Assembly (NCBI GenBank): GCA_038501195.1
Contig: JBBPUQ010000001.1
Span: 5,952,001-6,016,000, forward strand
Source of the DNA: Nemania diffusa
Taxonomy: Eukaryota > Ascomycota > Sordariomycetes > Xylariales > Xylariaceae
Reading direction: 5' to 3'
DNA length: 64,000 bases
Shown here: in pieces, positions 1 through 10,836 of the stretch
Layout of the letters: each line of letters begins with the position of its first letter
How positions within the stretch are numbered: position 1 is the first letter of the stretch
The notes under the pieces: generated by a model
Seen by the model: only the letters and a program-made list of their open reading frames with translations
Told to the model about the DNA's origin: nothing
Database searches by the model: none
Translations under genes and position numbers: made by a program

Positions 1-1
1 C

Positions 2-1034
2 TGGGATTTGACCCTTGGAGAATTCATAGCATTCCTCCACGTGAGTTATTCCCCACCTTTGGCCCATCACTCAGCTGCATAGAGCTACTAAGTTTAGATA
101 TTGGCTGATCATGTGACCTTGCCAGATCGGCATCATAAGTACATCTGTTTTCTTGGGTTTCTATATTCCTATTAAGACGGCGATCTTGCTAGAATGGATC
201 AGCATCTTCCTCCCCGATGGAGGCAACAGGCGAAACCTATTCTTCTGGTCATGTCATATTGTTCTTTGGGCCAACCTTATTTTCTGCACTGCAGAATTGT
301 TCCTGGTCAATCTGTCGTGCATACCACACGAGTACACCTGGAACCGCACTATCAAGGGCTATTGTCGCATCAATACAGCGTACACCAGCCTAGCCGCTTC
401 TGTCTTCGCATTCTCAACCGATGTCATCATATTTTTCATTCCACAGCGCATCATCTGGACGCTCAACATGTCGTGGCGTCGGAAGATTGGGGTCTCAATT
501 GTGTTCGCACTTGGGTTGACCGCCTGCACTGCTAGTATCATTCGACTTTATTACACCGTCGAGCGAGCCGGAAGCTCTGATCTCTCTAGCCATCTCTCGT
601 CAGTGCAGCTCACCGCTGTTGGCGAAGGGGCTGCCGCTCTTCTGGTGTTCTGTGTGCCCGCTATACCAAAAGCCGTGGACTCGCTCAGGCAAACACAGCT
701 TAAAATTTCGCTTCCCTCTTGGTCGAGCCTGGTTTCAGTTGTTCACCGTAGACCTTCACTGGCCTCCCTTCAGAAGGAGCCACCAAGCGTTGCGGCATCC
801 CACACTGTCTCACGCGAGGAGCATGATAGGAAAGACTGGCAGGCTAGGTCTGGCTCTGAAACCGACCTCCTGCCCCTAGGCCAATTACCCAGCGGCAAGG
901 TGAAGCAGAATGATCTCGAGATGGGAAGTATGATCGTGCGGAAGACAGAATTCCAGGCCAGCGAACAATTCCAATTCGACCCGACTCTCGCCTCACAAGA
1001 ACATAGCCGCCAGCACCCTTGGATGCAGAAGTAA
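2..1034 (+). CDS. Fungal rhodopsin-like integral membrane protein, 5' end outside window
   Basis: Partial gene; the window opens inside an exon. Model: join(2..40, 126..1034), intron 41-125 with donor GTGAGT and acceptor CCAG, phase 0, leaving 315 residues. Exon 1 reads WDLTLGEFIAFLH and the next exon continues into a hydrophobic helix ending ILLEWISIF, the usual pattern of the large fungal rhodopsin-fold family (PTH11-related, no retinal chemistry implied). I see about five further hydrophobic segments, with the conserved-type GYCRINTAY loop between the third and fourth, then a charged cytoplasmic tail of about 110 residues. These proteins sit in the plasma membrane and some act as receptors; the ligand here is unknown. 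The first ATG visible downstream is not the real start, because coding clearly extends upstream through the intron. Confidence 0.8.
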
Positions 1035-1176
1035 ACTTGAAAGATAAGGGCAAGGGGTTGAAAATCGGCATATCAATTAGATCTTAGCAGATTGATGAAC
1101 ATCATGTATTTAAGATGTCCTAAGAACAGAAACTCGGGGTTTTCCAATCTCTTCTTCTCTATGAATTGCGGGGTTG

Positions 1177-1181
1177 AGGTT
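1177..1181. repeat. 5-bp target site duplication AGGTT (left)
   Basis: AGGTT directly precedes the TGTTAG left end of the interrupted solo LTR. The same five bases follow its TATTTCTAACA right end at 6171-6175. A matched 5-bp duplication is what LTR-retrotransposon integrase leaves. Confidence 0.85.
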
Positions 1182-3176
1182 TGTTAGAAATAGGGGGTAA
1201 ATTAGGCCCCGTAATTAGGCCCTGCAAGAATCTAACCAGAAGGGAGACGGTGGGCCATTAGGACCACTAATAACAAATACACAAACGTTTTAGCTTTTAA
1301 CTTTTGGCTATTTACTCCGTACGCTATACCTAGAATCTTTTTATACAATTAATAAAATCAATTTTCAAAAGCTATTATATTTATAAAATACTTTTAGTTT
1401 TTAATATTAATAAATTTTACATTTAAATTACTAAATCGTATAAAAATAAAACCTCTGTTTTTGATATTTATAAATTATTTATTTAATAGAGCTATTAATA
1501 TACTTTTTATATGCTACAACAACAAATTCAAGCTTAGAACTTAATTAATTAATTAATTAAATTTCAATTTAAAGCAATTCTTTTTAAAATTTAGTTTTTT
1601 TTTTTTGTACAAAACTAAAAAAATCAATTTATTTAATATAATTTTGTTAAATCTAAAATCTCTATTACTATTTATATAATTAAATATATCTATTTAAATA
1701 ATAATATAAAATAGTAATATCGATCGGACAAAAAACAAAATAAAGCTATATAATATATAACTGAATTTTTTAAACAATATATGCAAAAAAGTTTTATAAT
1801 ATAAAGTTTTAGTAAAAATTATTTTTATAAATTTATATAAATATAAGCTAATATTATTATCAAAAAAAACTAGTTTTATTAATATTATAAAAACTGTTAG
1901 CTAAAATTTATATAATAAAAAAATCAGTTAATTATTTATTAATATAAAAAATATATAATTTTTAGCTAGAACTTTATATAAAAGTTTAATAAATATATAA
2001 AGCTTTAAAAAATAAAAATCGAAGTTTATATAATAGTTTTTTTTTTTTGTATAATTATTAACTTATTAGATTTATATTTATATTAATATTTATTTTTGTA
2101 TGATTATTTAGATCTATATTAGATTTACTGTTTATATTGTTATAAATATATTAAAGTAGTTTTTTTGTATAATATTTAAAGCAGTTATATAATTATTATT
2201 TATTTAAACTAATATAAGTAGTAAAACTGTTTTTTTTATTAGTATTTAAAGCTTTTTTATTAAAGCAAACAAATTTACTATATTGTATAAAAATCTAAAT
2301 AAAATAAAACAATATTATTAACAAAGCAGCTTTTTATTTTTATGCTATTTATAAAGTATAAATAAACAAAACTAAAAAATGGAATTTTAGTAGCGAAATC
2401 TTTGTATAAGTTTAATTAACTGTTAAATTTTATATAGTAACAAACTAATAACTTTTAAGTTTATAAAAACGAAAAATTATCGAAACTTTATTGCAATATA
2501 TGTAATATATAGATTTATTATTTGTATAAAAATTGCAGCTTTTATATAATTATAAAATAATTATACTATTTATATATAAAAAAACTAATTATATATTATT
2601 TTTAAAAAGTTTATAAAAATTTATAAAACTTTTAAAGTTAACTGAAAAATTCCAATAATTAAAAGTTCTAAAATAAAAGTTTTATTTTATATAATAAATA
2701 ATTCTTTAGAAAATATTAAAATTAACGCTTTTATTTCAAAAAAAATAAAAGTATAATATAATATCTAGCTTAAAAACTTAAGATTTAATAAAATCTTTTA
2801 TATAAAAGAAAATTATAAATATTTTCATTTTTAAATTTATATAGATTTTTGCTTTTATATATAAAAATATATAGATTTTAATAAAGCATCGATTTTATTG
2901 TTAATTAAATATTTAATTAATAATACTAAAAAATATATATATAAAATATATTTAATTTCTTTTTATATAATTATTAATTTATTTAGTTAAATATATTGTA
3001 ATAAAACTATTTTTTTTTTGAAATAAATAATAACTTAAACAAAAACTTTATTTTATTAAATTTTTTTGCTAATATATAACAAAATTATAAAACTACAAAC
3101 AACTAAGTAATTATTATATGACTTATTTTTTTTATTAAAAAGTTTTACTTTTTGTTAATTTTTTGACCTATATAGT

Positions 3177-3352
3177 TTAAAAGTTAGACTTTTTATATAA
3201 TCAACTTTTAAACTTTTTATATAATCAACTTTTAGACTTTCTATATAATTAACTTTTAAATTTTTTATATTATTAACTTTTAGATTTTTTATATAATTAA
3301 TTTTTAAACTTTCTATATAATTAACTTTTAGATTTTTTATATAATTAACTTT
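3177..3352. repeat. 24-bp tandem array in A/T block
   Basis: About seven to eight degenerate copies of a 24-base unit of the form AACTTTTAGACTTTTTATATAATC stand head to tail. Copies differ mainly at C/T positions, as expected if the array existed before RIP-type mutation. Confidence 0.75.
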
Positions 3353-4324
3353 AAAATTTAATTTTTGTTTTAAAGTTAAATTAAAGTTTTTTGATTTTTT
3401 TAAACTTAAAACTAATATGAAAATATTATAAGCTTATTTTATATAATTAATAGTATTAACAAAAAATTAAATAAAAAGATTTGAGCTTTTAGTTATATAA
3501 AAGTTCTTTGTTTAAATCTTAAAAAAACTTGCTTTTTTTTTAATAAAAATTCTATTGTATAATTAATTATTAAAAATCTCGTTTCTATTATATGATTAAT
3601 TATCGAAAAACTTGTTAGTAAATAATTCTAAATATTCAAACTTAAGTTCAGTTTTAAATTTTAGCTTAGAGTTAAAATATTTATACAATAAACAAATTTT
3701 CTATATTAAAATAAATATTATAACAAAAGCTTTTTTATTTATTAACATATAAAAAAAGCTGTTGTTTTTAATTAGATCTTTTATTATATAACTAAAAATA
3801 TTAATTTTACTATTTTTAAGTAAAAAAAAAATATTTCTAATATTAATTTTTATTACTATTTATATATAATATTTTATATAATTAAAATATTGAAAATATT
3901 AAATTTAAACTCTATTTTATATAAAGCTATAAAATTAGTTGTTTTTTTTTTAAGCTATTATATAAAATATACAAATAAATTTATTAAATAAATATTAATA
4001 TAATTTAATAGTACTTTTATATAATAGAATTTTTTTTTTGTAATAATATAGTGTTTTTTATAAAATAACATAAATATTAAAAATTTGAAATAGTTTTTAT
4101 ATAACTTTTATTTTTTGTACAAAGTTTTGTTTAGTTTTTTTAGTAGTTTCTAGCTTTTTTTATAATTTTTTTATACTATTATAAATATAATCGATATATT
4201 AATGCTATAATACTGTTAAAATTGTATAATTTTTAAAATCAATTTTAATTTTATATAAATGTAGAAAGTTTACAATAAAATAAATCAAAAAAAAAAACAT
4301 ATTTAAATTAAAGCTAAAGTAAAT

Positions 4325-4498
4325 AGTTTAAAATAAAATCTGAGATTAAACTTTTATACAAAAGTTTTAAAATAAAGTCTAAGATTTAGTTTTCGTATAA
4401 AAATCTTGAAATAAAATTTAAAATTTGGTTTTTAAATAAAAGTTTTAAAATAAAATCTAAGATTTGGCTTTTATATAAAAGCTCTAAAATAAATCTTA
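4325..4498. repeat. About 40-bp tandem array in A/T block
   Basis: Four imperfect copies of a roughly 40-base unit containing AAAATAAAATCTAAGATTTG and a TTTTATATAAAAG hairpin-like core. It lies in the interior of the 1252-6020 element. Confidence 0.65.
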
Positions 4499-5032
4499 TT
4501 TATTATTATTATTATTATTTAAAATCTTAATAATAGCAAACTAAAAAATTAAACAGTTAAAACAATTAAAACTAATAAAAAAGTTTAATTTAATGTTTTT
4601 ATATATATAATTTTTAGTATTGCTAAAACAAAGTATATTTATAAATATAAGAGTTGTTATTTAAGCGATTTATTGTATAAACAAAAAAAAAAGAATAATT
4701 GTACAAAAAAAAAACTAGAAATAATTGTACAAAAAGAACTAAAAAAAGATTTTATTATTATAATCTAATATATAGCTTTTAATTAAAATATAGTATCTAG
4801 TATAATATATATAAGTTTTATATTAAATGTTAGTATTATATAAATATAAATCTATTATATAGTAAGTATATATAATAATATTATAAGTTTTTATATAAAA
4901 AATATATTAATATATTTATATATTTATATTTATAAATTAACTTATATATTTAATTAGTTTTAACTTTTATATAAATATTATATCTTTTTTTTTTTTTTAA
5001 ATTCTTTTTTTTTTTTTTTTTTTAATATTAAT

Positions 5033-5085
5033 ACTAATATTAATATTAGTACTAATATTAATACTAATATTAGTATTATTACTAT
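5033..5085. repeat. ATT-type low-complexity repeat
   Basis: Short alternating TAATATTAATAC units, with runs of T just upstream. A second simple repeat of AAT/AAC units lies at about 5546-5598. Both are inside the A/T-rich relic. Confidence 0.6.
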
Positions 5086-6349
5086 TATTATTGCCACTAT
5101 TATTACTATAGTATATATATATAAACTTTTTTTCAATTATATAGTAATTATTAACTTTTTTATATAAACAGTGTTTTTACTTCCGTTTCTGCTACTATTA
5201 TTTTATTTATTATAAGCAACTTTTTTATTTTTTTTTGCTATAATATACTTTAGTGTAATATATTAATTCTATTTAATATAAATATTGTTATTATATAAAA
5301 TTTAGTTATTATAGCTTAAGTTAATTTTATAAAACTAAGCTATATTAATGCTTTTTTGATTTAATTAAAAAAAGTTGTTATAAATTTTTTTTGCGCTAGT
5401 TATTATTATATAATAAATATTTCGATTAATAAATTAGTATAGCTTTTTTTTATATATATATAGTTTATAAATTATTTCAATAGTTGTTGTAGCAATTGCA
5501 AATAGTAAAATTATATTATTTAATGTTTTATATAAAATAAGCCCAATAATAATAATAATAATAACAACAATAATAATAATAATAACAATAACAACAATAA
5601 TTCTTTTTTTTTTTCTTTTATAAAACAGGAGCTTTAAATACTAAATTGTTGGTTTAGTTATATAATTAGCAGTTTAGCTGTTAATTTAATTGTAATTACT
5701 TAAATAAATAACATTTCTTTTATTTATATAATAAAAGTATATCTATTAATAAAGCTTAAATAAATAATTGCTAATAAAGCTTAAGTAAATAAAAATATTA
5801 AAATAATTACTAAGTATTTTTATATAGTATTTTAAGTTAGTAACTAGTTATATAATTATTTTAATAAAACTAAGACCTAGTAAATATACTACTTTTATTT
5901 CAATTAATTAATTGCTTCGTACGAAGAGATTTTAGGTACAATATATAGGGTAAATAGCTAAAAGCCAAAAGCCAAAAGCCAAAGCATTTGTGTGTTTGTT
6001 ACTAGTGGTCCTAATGGCCCTCTATAAAGGGGGTCCCTTCTGCTTTAAGGGGTTCCACTTCCCTACCCATTTTGTATGCTAGAGAAAAATCTCTTCGAAC
6101 AGCAGTGACACAGAACAACAACAATAATACACCAATCAATCTAATCAATCTAGAAGGCATATTTCTAACAAGGTTTGATGGCAGAAGTGAAAGGCGCAGT
6201 GCTTATTTCTAATGAACTTTTTCTTCACATGATATCTGGCAATTTCACAAGAAATAAGAAAAAAAGGTTGATCCATCATTGCTAGGCCGGGGCCCGTGCT
6301 AGATAGTCCTAACCCGCCTAGGGCCAAGTTCCACCATAGCCCGACTAGT

Positions 6350-7542
6350 CTACGCAAGACCGTCCAGAATACCTTCCACTCCATAAGACGATAGTTCTTT
6401 CATTGTTTCGTCCCAGAGGCGCTGAATTACCTGGGTAGCCTGGCTGGAGTAGACAAACGGTGCCATTCTGCGACTGTACATTAACATCACCATTCACTCG
6501 GTAGGAATTGGGTAAGATATCGACAGCAATAGACAGCTCAAACAATCGACGTTGGTATTTGAAATGGAGCATTTAAACGTAAAATATAAAGGACGAAAAA
6601 AAGAAACACTCACGGCCTTAGTTTACCGTCTTCAACATACTGCCCGTGGGAGCTCTCGCCTTGTTTAACAGCGGCGTACATCAGTGCACGCGCACCAACA
6701 ACCGATGATCGCCCAATAATACGTATAGCAATATCGACAGATAGGCCTAATTCACGCTGAAGGCCTGAATAGCAAAGGCCTGGGTTGGCGCAGTTCACAA
6801 CAGCAAGGGATGGGGGCACGCGCTTCGCTAGTTGGGTTAGGAACAGCTGGCCTAGCAGCTTTGAAGTGCCATAGCGCTCATAGTTGTTGAAACTAGCTTT
6901 CTTGTCATCGAAGGCAGCTAGCAGAGGTTCCTTATTTTTCTCGTCAAACTTGGTCCAAGCCGCCGTGTCAGATGACACAAGGACAATGCGCCCCGGGGAT
7001 AACTGCGAAGGCGCCGCATCAGACACGGCCTTTTTAAAGACGCCGAGAAGAAGAAGCAGTAGGAGGACGCTAGAGAGGTAGTTGGTCTGGATATTTTCCT
7101 CATGGCCCGTGTTTGTGTTCAAAGAAAACAAAGCTCGGTTGACGCCAGCATTCAGGATAGCAATATCGAGCCGCGGAGTCAGCTGCTCTGCACGTTGTGC
7201 AACCGCAGCAACAGACTCATAGGATGCGTAGTCCAGCTTCCAAACCTCAATAGTGCGGCCCGGCTCAAGCTTCGCCGTAGCTAATAGGTTCTTACGGGCG
7301 GCCTCGCCCTTTGCCTCGTCGCGGACGGCTAGGATGAGCTTTGTGAGGCCGAGATTGAGTAGCTGACGAGAGCATTCCAAACCGATGCCACCATTGGCTC
7401 CAGTTACGATAGCGGTCTTGCCAGTGAGGTCGACATCGCGTCGCGATAATGGGTCCGGGCTGCCGAAGAACTGGCGGCGCAGGAACTGCAACTTGCTGGC
7501 TTCTTTCTCGGGGGTGATGTCAAATGAGATAGGCTGCGTCAT
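6350..7542 (-). CDS. Short-chain dehydrogenase/reductase (SDR)
   Basis: Model: complement(join(6350..6467, 6614..7542)), 348 residues. The 146-base intron has donor GTGAGT and acceptor CGCAG; joining restores the usual SDR C-terminus (KLRP then APFVYS...LWDETMKEL). This is an NAD(P)-dependent oxidoreductase of the fungal retinol-dehydrogenase/WW-domain-oxidoreductase-like type. Visible motifs: cofactor-binding TGANGGIG near residue 47, LNAGV near 130, VLVSS as the catalytic-serine strand, and YGTSK with the catalytic Tyr and Lys. No signal peptide is seen. It is transcribed away from the FAD oxidase at 8366, sharing an 823-base intergenic region, which fits joint control. The substrate cannot be read from sequence. 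Without the second exon the frame would stop early, at TGA inside the intron. Confidence 0.88.
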
Positions 7543-8365
7543 GGCTGGGCGGGCGGAGCTGGGCCTGAGCGAGTTGGAGCACGCCGAGTTAGCTGCGAGT
7601 TCTCGAAGCTGCGTAAGAAGTATTAGAGCTTGTGGTGGAAATAATCAAAGGGCGGCCATGTTGAGCGCAACAGAGTCGCCTGAAGGAGGATCAATGACGC
7701 GAAGGGTCCGTGCATGTGTTATGCAGGCAGTAGGCCCTCCGCCAGGTACGCATCTGCCTACTTTACCCGCCAGCCTGCTGAAATGCCAGATGTATCATAA
7801 AGTATCAGATAGCTGGGTCGATGTACTGGTACAACAAAACACCGGACCCGCATTCTCTCTATTGATCAGCACAATGCAACAATACCATTGGTGAGGAAGC
7901 AAGACATGGCGTCTATATTGTGTAACTTTCCTTTTTGGGGACAGTGCCCGCTGCAAGACCTCTTCTCGTGTAGACTGGAGGGTGGCAGGGTTGGGGTTGG
8001 GGGCCGCATAATAGCAAAGTGTCAGCATGATCGAGCTTACTTATATCACAGCCTGCTGCTAACTGCAGCCTACTGAGTATACGCAGTATATGCGGTGCTA
8101 CTAGAACATATCACAGTGTCGTTGGTCAACCAAGGTGCGGTCATCACCAACATGGCTCAGCCATCAATGCTACCACTGGCTATTCTTGGGTTAGCAATTG
8201 CGCAGGCTGCGCAAATGCATCTTGGCCGATTGGAAAGCGTCAGCACCGCAAAAGCCTACAGATCACGGGTAGGTTAAAAGGCCAATAATCACATTGATAA
8301 TATGCCCACCATCTCCGCTCGAGTGTGATGTAGTCATAGTGCATCCGAAATCCAGAATTTCCAAC
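7543..8365. promoter_or_regulatory. Divergent promoter region between SDR and FAD oxidase
   Basis: This 823-base gene-free stretch lies between two oppositely directed start codons. Several short open frames are present, but none has codon bias or splice context that supports a gene. I see no clear bound-site motif beyond ordinary A/T-rich patches near 8035-8050, so the shared-promoter role is inferred from layout. Confidence 0.5.
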
Positions 8366-10211
8366 ATGCAGCAGAAGAGCCACACAATTCTCACTGCGCT
8401 GCTCATAGGCTGGCTCGGGATCTACCAGATCTCATACTGCAATGCCCAAGACCTTAGGGCCATACTAACCGACCCGAGAAACGAATGGGCTCTCACAACT
8501 GAGATATCTTTCCCCAATAGTCAAGAATTTGCGAATGCCACGCTGCGGTGGGATATCTCTGCCTCCCCTACTTACCATGCAGCCATCAGTCCAGGCACTG
8601 AGACTGACGTCGTCAAGAGTGTATGTGAAAATCGCTATCGCATCCTACGCCTTGGTATCATATTAATATCTATTTAGGTAAAACTAGCTACAGCCCATAA
8701 TGTCCCTTTCCTCGCCACCAATGGGAGGCATGGATACACCACCACCCTCGCCGGTCTCCAAAACGGCCTCGCCATAGATTTGAGCAAGCTGGACTCCATT
8801 GTTGTCAACAAGCAAAAGGAGACTGTCGTCGTGGGTGGAGGAGTTATTGTGGGCCAGATTCTTGATCCCATATATGATGCTGGTTTTGAATTACGTAAGT
8901 TACCCTGTTAATCACTCCGTTCGATGTCTTTGCGTCCTCTTTAGTGCCCAGTTCGGCGTGCTTAACATACCTATTGACAGAAACAATTACTTCTCAATGC
9001 CCTGGCTTGCTTGGGTCTACTCTAGGTGCCGGAATTGGCCGTGACCAAGGCCGCTACGGACTTGTCATTGACGCTTTAGTGGCTGTTCACGTTGTGACTG
9101 CCGATGCCCGGCTTATTGAGGCATCGGCCACCTCAAACGCTGATCTTTTCTGGGCTATTCGCGGCGCTGGCTCAAATTTTGGAATCGTTACATCAGCGAC
9201 CTATCAACTCCATAAGGTCAACGACAGTAACAGCCATGTTACTAACGTGGACATGATATTTCCTGCAAATATGAGTGCAGATTACTTCAATACCATTGCT
9301 GCATCATACAATGGTTCTCTCCCCCCCTTGTTAGCAGCGGAGACTATCGTTATGTATGATACCGTATCCAGTGCTGTGAGTTCCCCCTCTCACTTATCGT
9401 TACTCGTCACGTCTTTCTTTTTTTTCTTTCTACACTTTCTGACCGTTCATCTCCCGGTATCTCTCTAATGATAAACGGCATTAGCCTCAGCTTTTAGCTA
9501 ATTGGGTTTACTATGGACCTGAAGCCGAGGCTCGGACGATCCTAGCTCCAATTCTTGACCTGAAGCCACCTACAGTTGCGGTCACTGAAGTGCCGTGGAA
9601 TCAATTGCTAAACACAGTCCAATTCGGGTCGGATCCAGCGAACTGTCCCGGAAATCGAACGGCCAGCCTTTTCGGCGTTTCCATGCGAACTATGTCGGCT
9701 TCTACTTACCAAACCGCCGTAGAGAAGATGGCACAATTCTATGCCGACGACGTGGGTGGCCGAGGATCGTTATTGACACTTGAAATGTTCCCAAATGAAG
9801 CTACTGTATCCATTCCGGATTCTGCTACAGCATACCCGTGGCGTGAAACTGTTGCATCGTTGTAAGTCAGCTTGCTTGTTATTCCCTGACCTTTTCTGAT
9901 TTCTCTAAATGCGGGCTCTTCATACCTGAATCGGGTCGATGGCTTGCTAACGAGCGAGCTTTTCTAGGTTAATAATAATGGTTGACCCGGATGAGATGGC
10001 TGAAGAGCTAGCCCTCGAGCTTCGCAGTGATTTTGCAGCAACTTCAGGCTATGGTGACTTGGCTGTATACGTGAACTATGCGCGAGGGGATGAGTCGTTG
10101 GAGCAGATCTACGGTAGTGCTAAACTACCGAAGCTAGCTGCTCTAAAGGAGAAATGGGATCCAAACAATGTATTTGGCTTTAACAACGCGTTACCAACAA
10201 CCTATCCTTGA
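8366..10211 (+). CDS. Secreted FAD-linked oxidase, berberine-bridge-enzyme-like
   Basis: Five-exon model: join(8366..8620, 8678..8894, 8981..9375, 9485..9861, 9968..10211), 495 residues, all introns GT-AG (GTATGT, GTAAGT, GTGAGT, GTAAGT donors). The N-terminus has a hydrophobic signal segment (about residues 8-26) ending near CNAQ. The FAD-binding PCMH/VAO domain covers the first half: ATNGRHGYTTTLAG carries the histidine (about 103) that would bind FAD, and SQCPGLLGSTLGAGIGR carries the cysteine (about 164) used in bicovalent attachment. The BBE C-terminal motif is present as WDPNNVFGFNNALP just before the stop. Such enzymes perform two-electron oxidations or ring closures in secondary metabolism or oxidise sugars; the substrate is unknown. 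It lies between an SDR and two P450s, which favours secondary metabolism. Confidence 0.9.
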
Positions 10212-10836
10212 CTAAAACGAGAGTCAAGTATCTAGACATCGGGGCGTAGCTTGTAGAAGACAAGCTGTACTATAAATTAGACTTGGGGTATTTATTTTGT
10301 AGTTGGTGTTAACGAGGAGGAATAGAAACAATGCAGCATCTAAGAAACCCTTGAGGAAAAGCTATTTGGTCCTGTGTTTGACAAACCAAGAATTGATTCA
10401 AATGTGATTCCGGTTACGGGATGGAAGAGTAATAGCATGTGACTCCAAATTGAGATAAAAATCCTATATCATTGACTCTCGGTCCCAGCCGGGACTATGT
10501 CTCAAGTTGAAGACGCTGTGGGAGAATATTTTGATGATGTAGCCGAATGTTCAATTATAGTACACAGGCGGCGCCCAATCCTAACGCGTCCTCGAATTTC
10601 CTGCTTTGCCATTATTTAAGGGCTAAGGTGGGGGACATCTCGAAGTAGCATTGTTGCCTGCCGTATGCCATGGCCCATCATTGTAGAGAGTATACCAAAA
10701 TAAGAAGTTATAAGATGCACTGTATAATGTAGCGGGGCGCAAGAGATCTCATTCGGTATATAAGTAGGTCATCCCACCTATCTCCCACATCAAGGAATTA
10801 AAGTAGCACTCTTATATAGTTATCATTTTACTGATC
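10212..10836. other. Intergenic region upstream of first P450
   Basis: This 625-base gap holds the 3' flank of the FAD oxidase and the promoter of the P450 at 10837. I see no supported gene or repeat. Confidence 0.6.
10757..10764 (+). promoter_or_regulatory. TATA-like box of first P450
   Basis: TATATAAG lies about 73 bases upstream of the ATG at 10837, a normal distance for a fungal TATA element with a short leader. Confidence 0.5.

Larger units (their letters stand above)
1252..6020. mobile_element. 4.8-kb TIR transposon relic, RIP-degraded
   Basis: Inverted arms lie at about 1252-1343 and 5926-6020; both begin GGGCCATTAGGACCACTA and run on through ACAAA-rich and GGCTTTT-rich stretches (the right arm carries three AAAGCC-type hexamers). 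The arms agree over about 90 bp with scattered C/T changes. The interior is extremely A/T-rich, has no open frame of note and holds two tandem arrays (listed separately). The element sits inside the solo LTR. I could not identify a target duplication at the arm ends, so the exact termini and the superfamily (a DNA transposon of some kind) stay open. Confidence 0.7.
1182..6170 (-). mobile_element. Solo LTR (about 200 bp) interrupted by an A/T-rich TIR element
   Basis: The outer ends are TGTTAGAAATA and TATTTCTAACA, flanked by the AGGTT duplication. On the minus strand, 6170 to about 6035 aligns base for base with the first 130 bases of the LTR at 23972, and about 1250 to 1182 aligns with its last 70 bases, including GGGCCTAATTTACCCCC. 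The differences are mostly C/T or G/A. The two pieces add up to about 200 bp, the length of that LTR (203 bp), so this is a solo LTR of the same family in opposite orientation, split by a later insertion. No second LTR or internal region of the retrotransposon is present. The LTR at 24 kb is the more mutated of the two copies. Confidence 0.8.

Noticed and set aside
3177..4498. CRISPR-like arrays
   Set aside because: The repeats are directly adjacent with no unique spacers, in a eukaryotic A/T-rich relic.
1182..6170. Complete LTR retrotransposon with two LTRs
   Set aside because: The two ends are the two halves of one LTR, not two direct copies, and the space between has its own inverted arms.
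6345..6572. Separate 75-codon minus-strand gene
   Set aside because: The region is the intron and last exon of the SDR in another frame.
8095..8277. Small gene upstream of the FAD oxidase (60 codons)
   Set aside because: No support beyond an open frame; the signal peptide and first exon of the oxidase begin at 8366.
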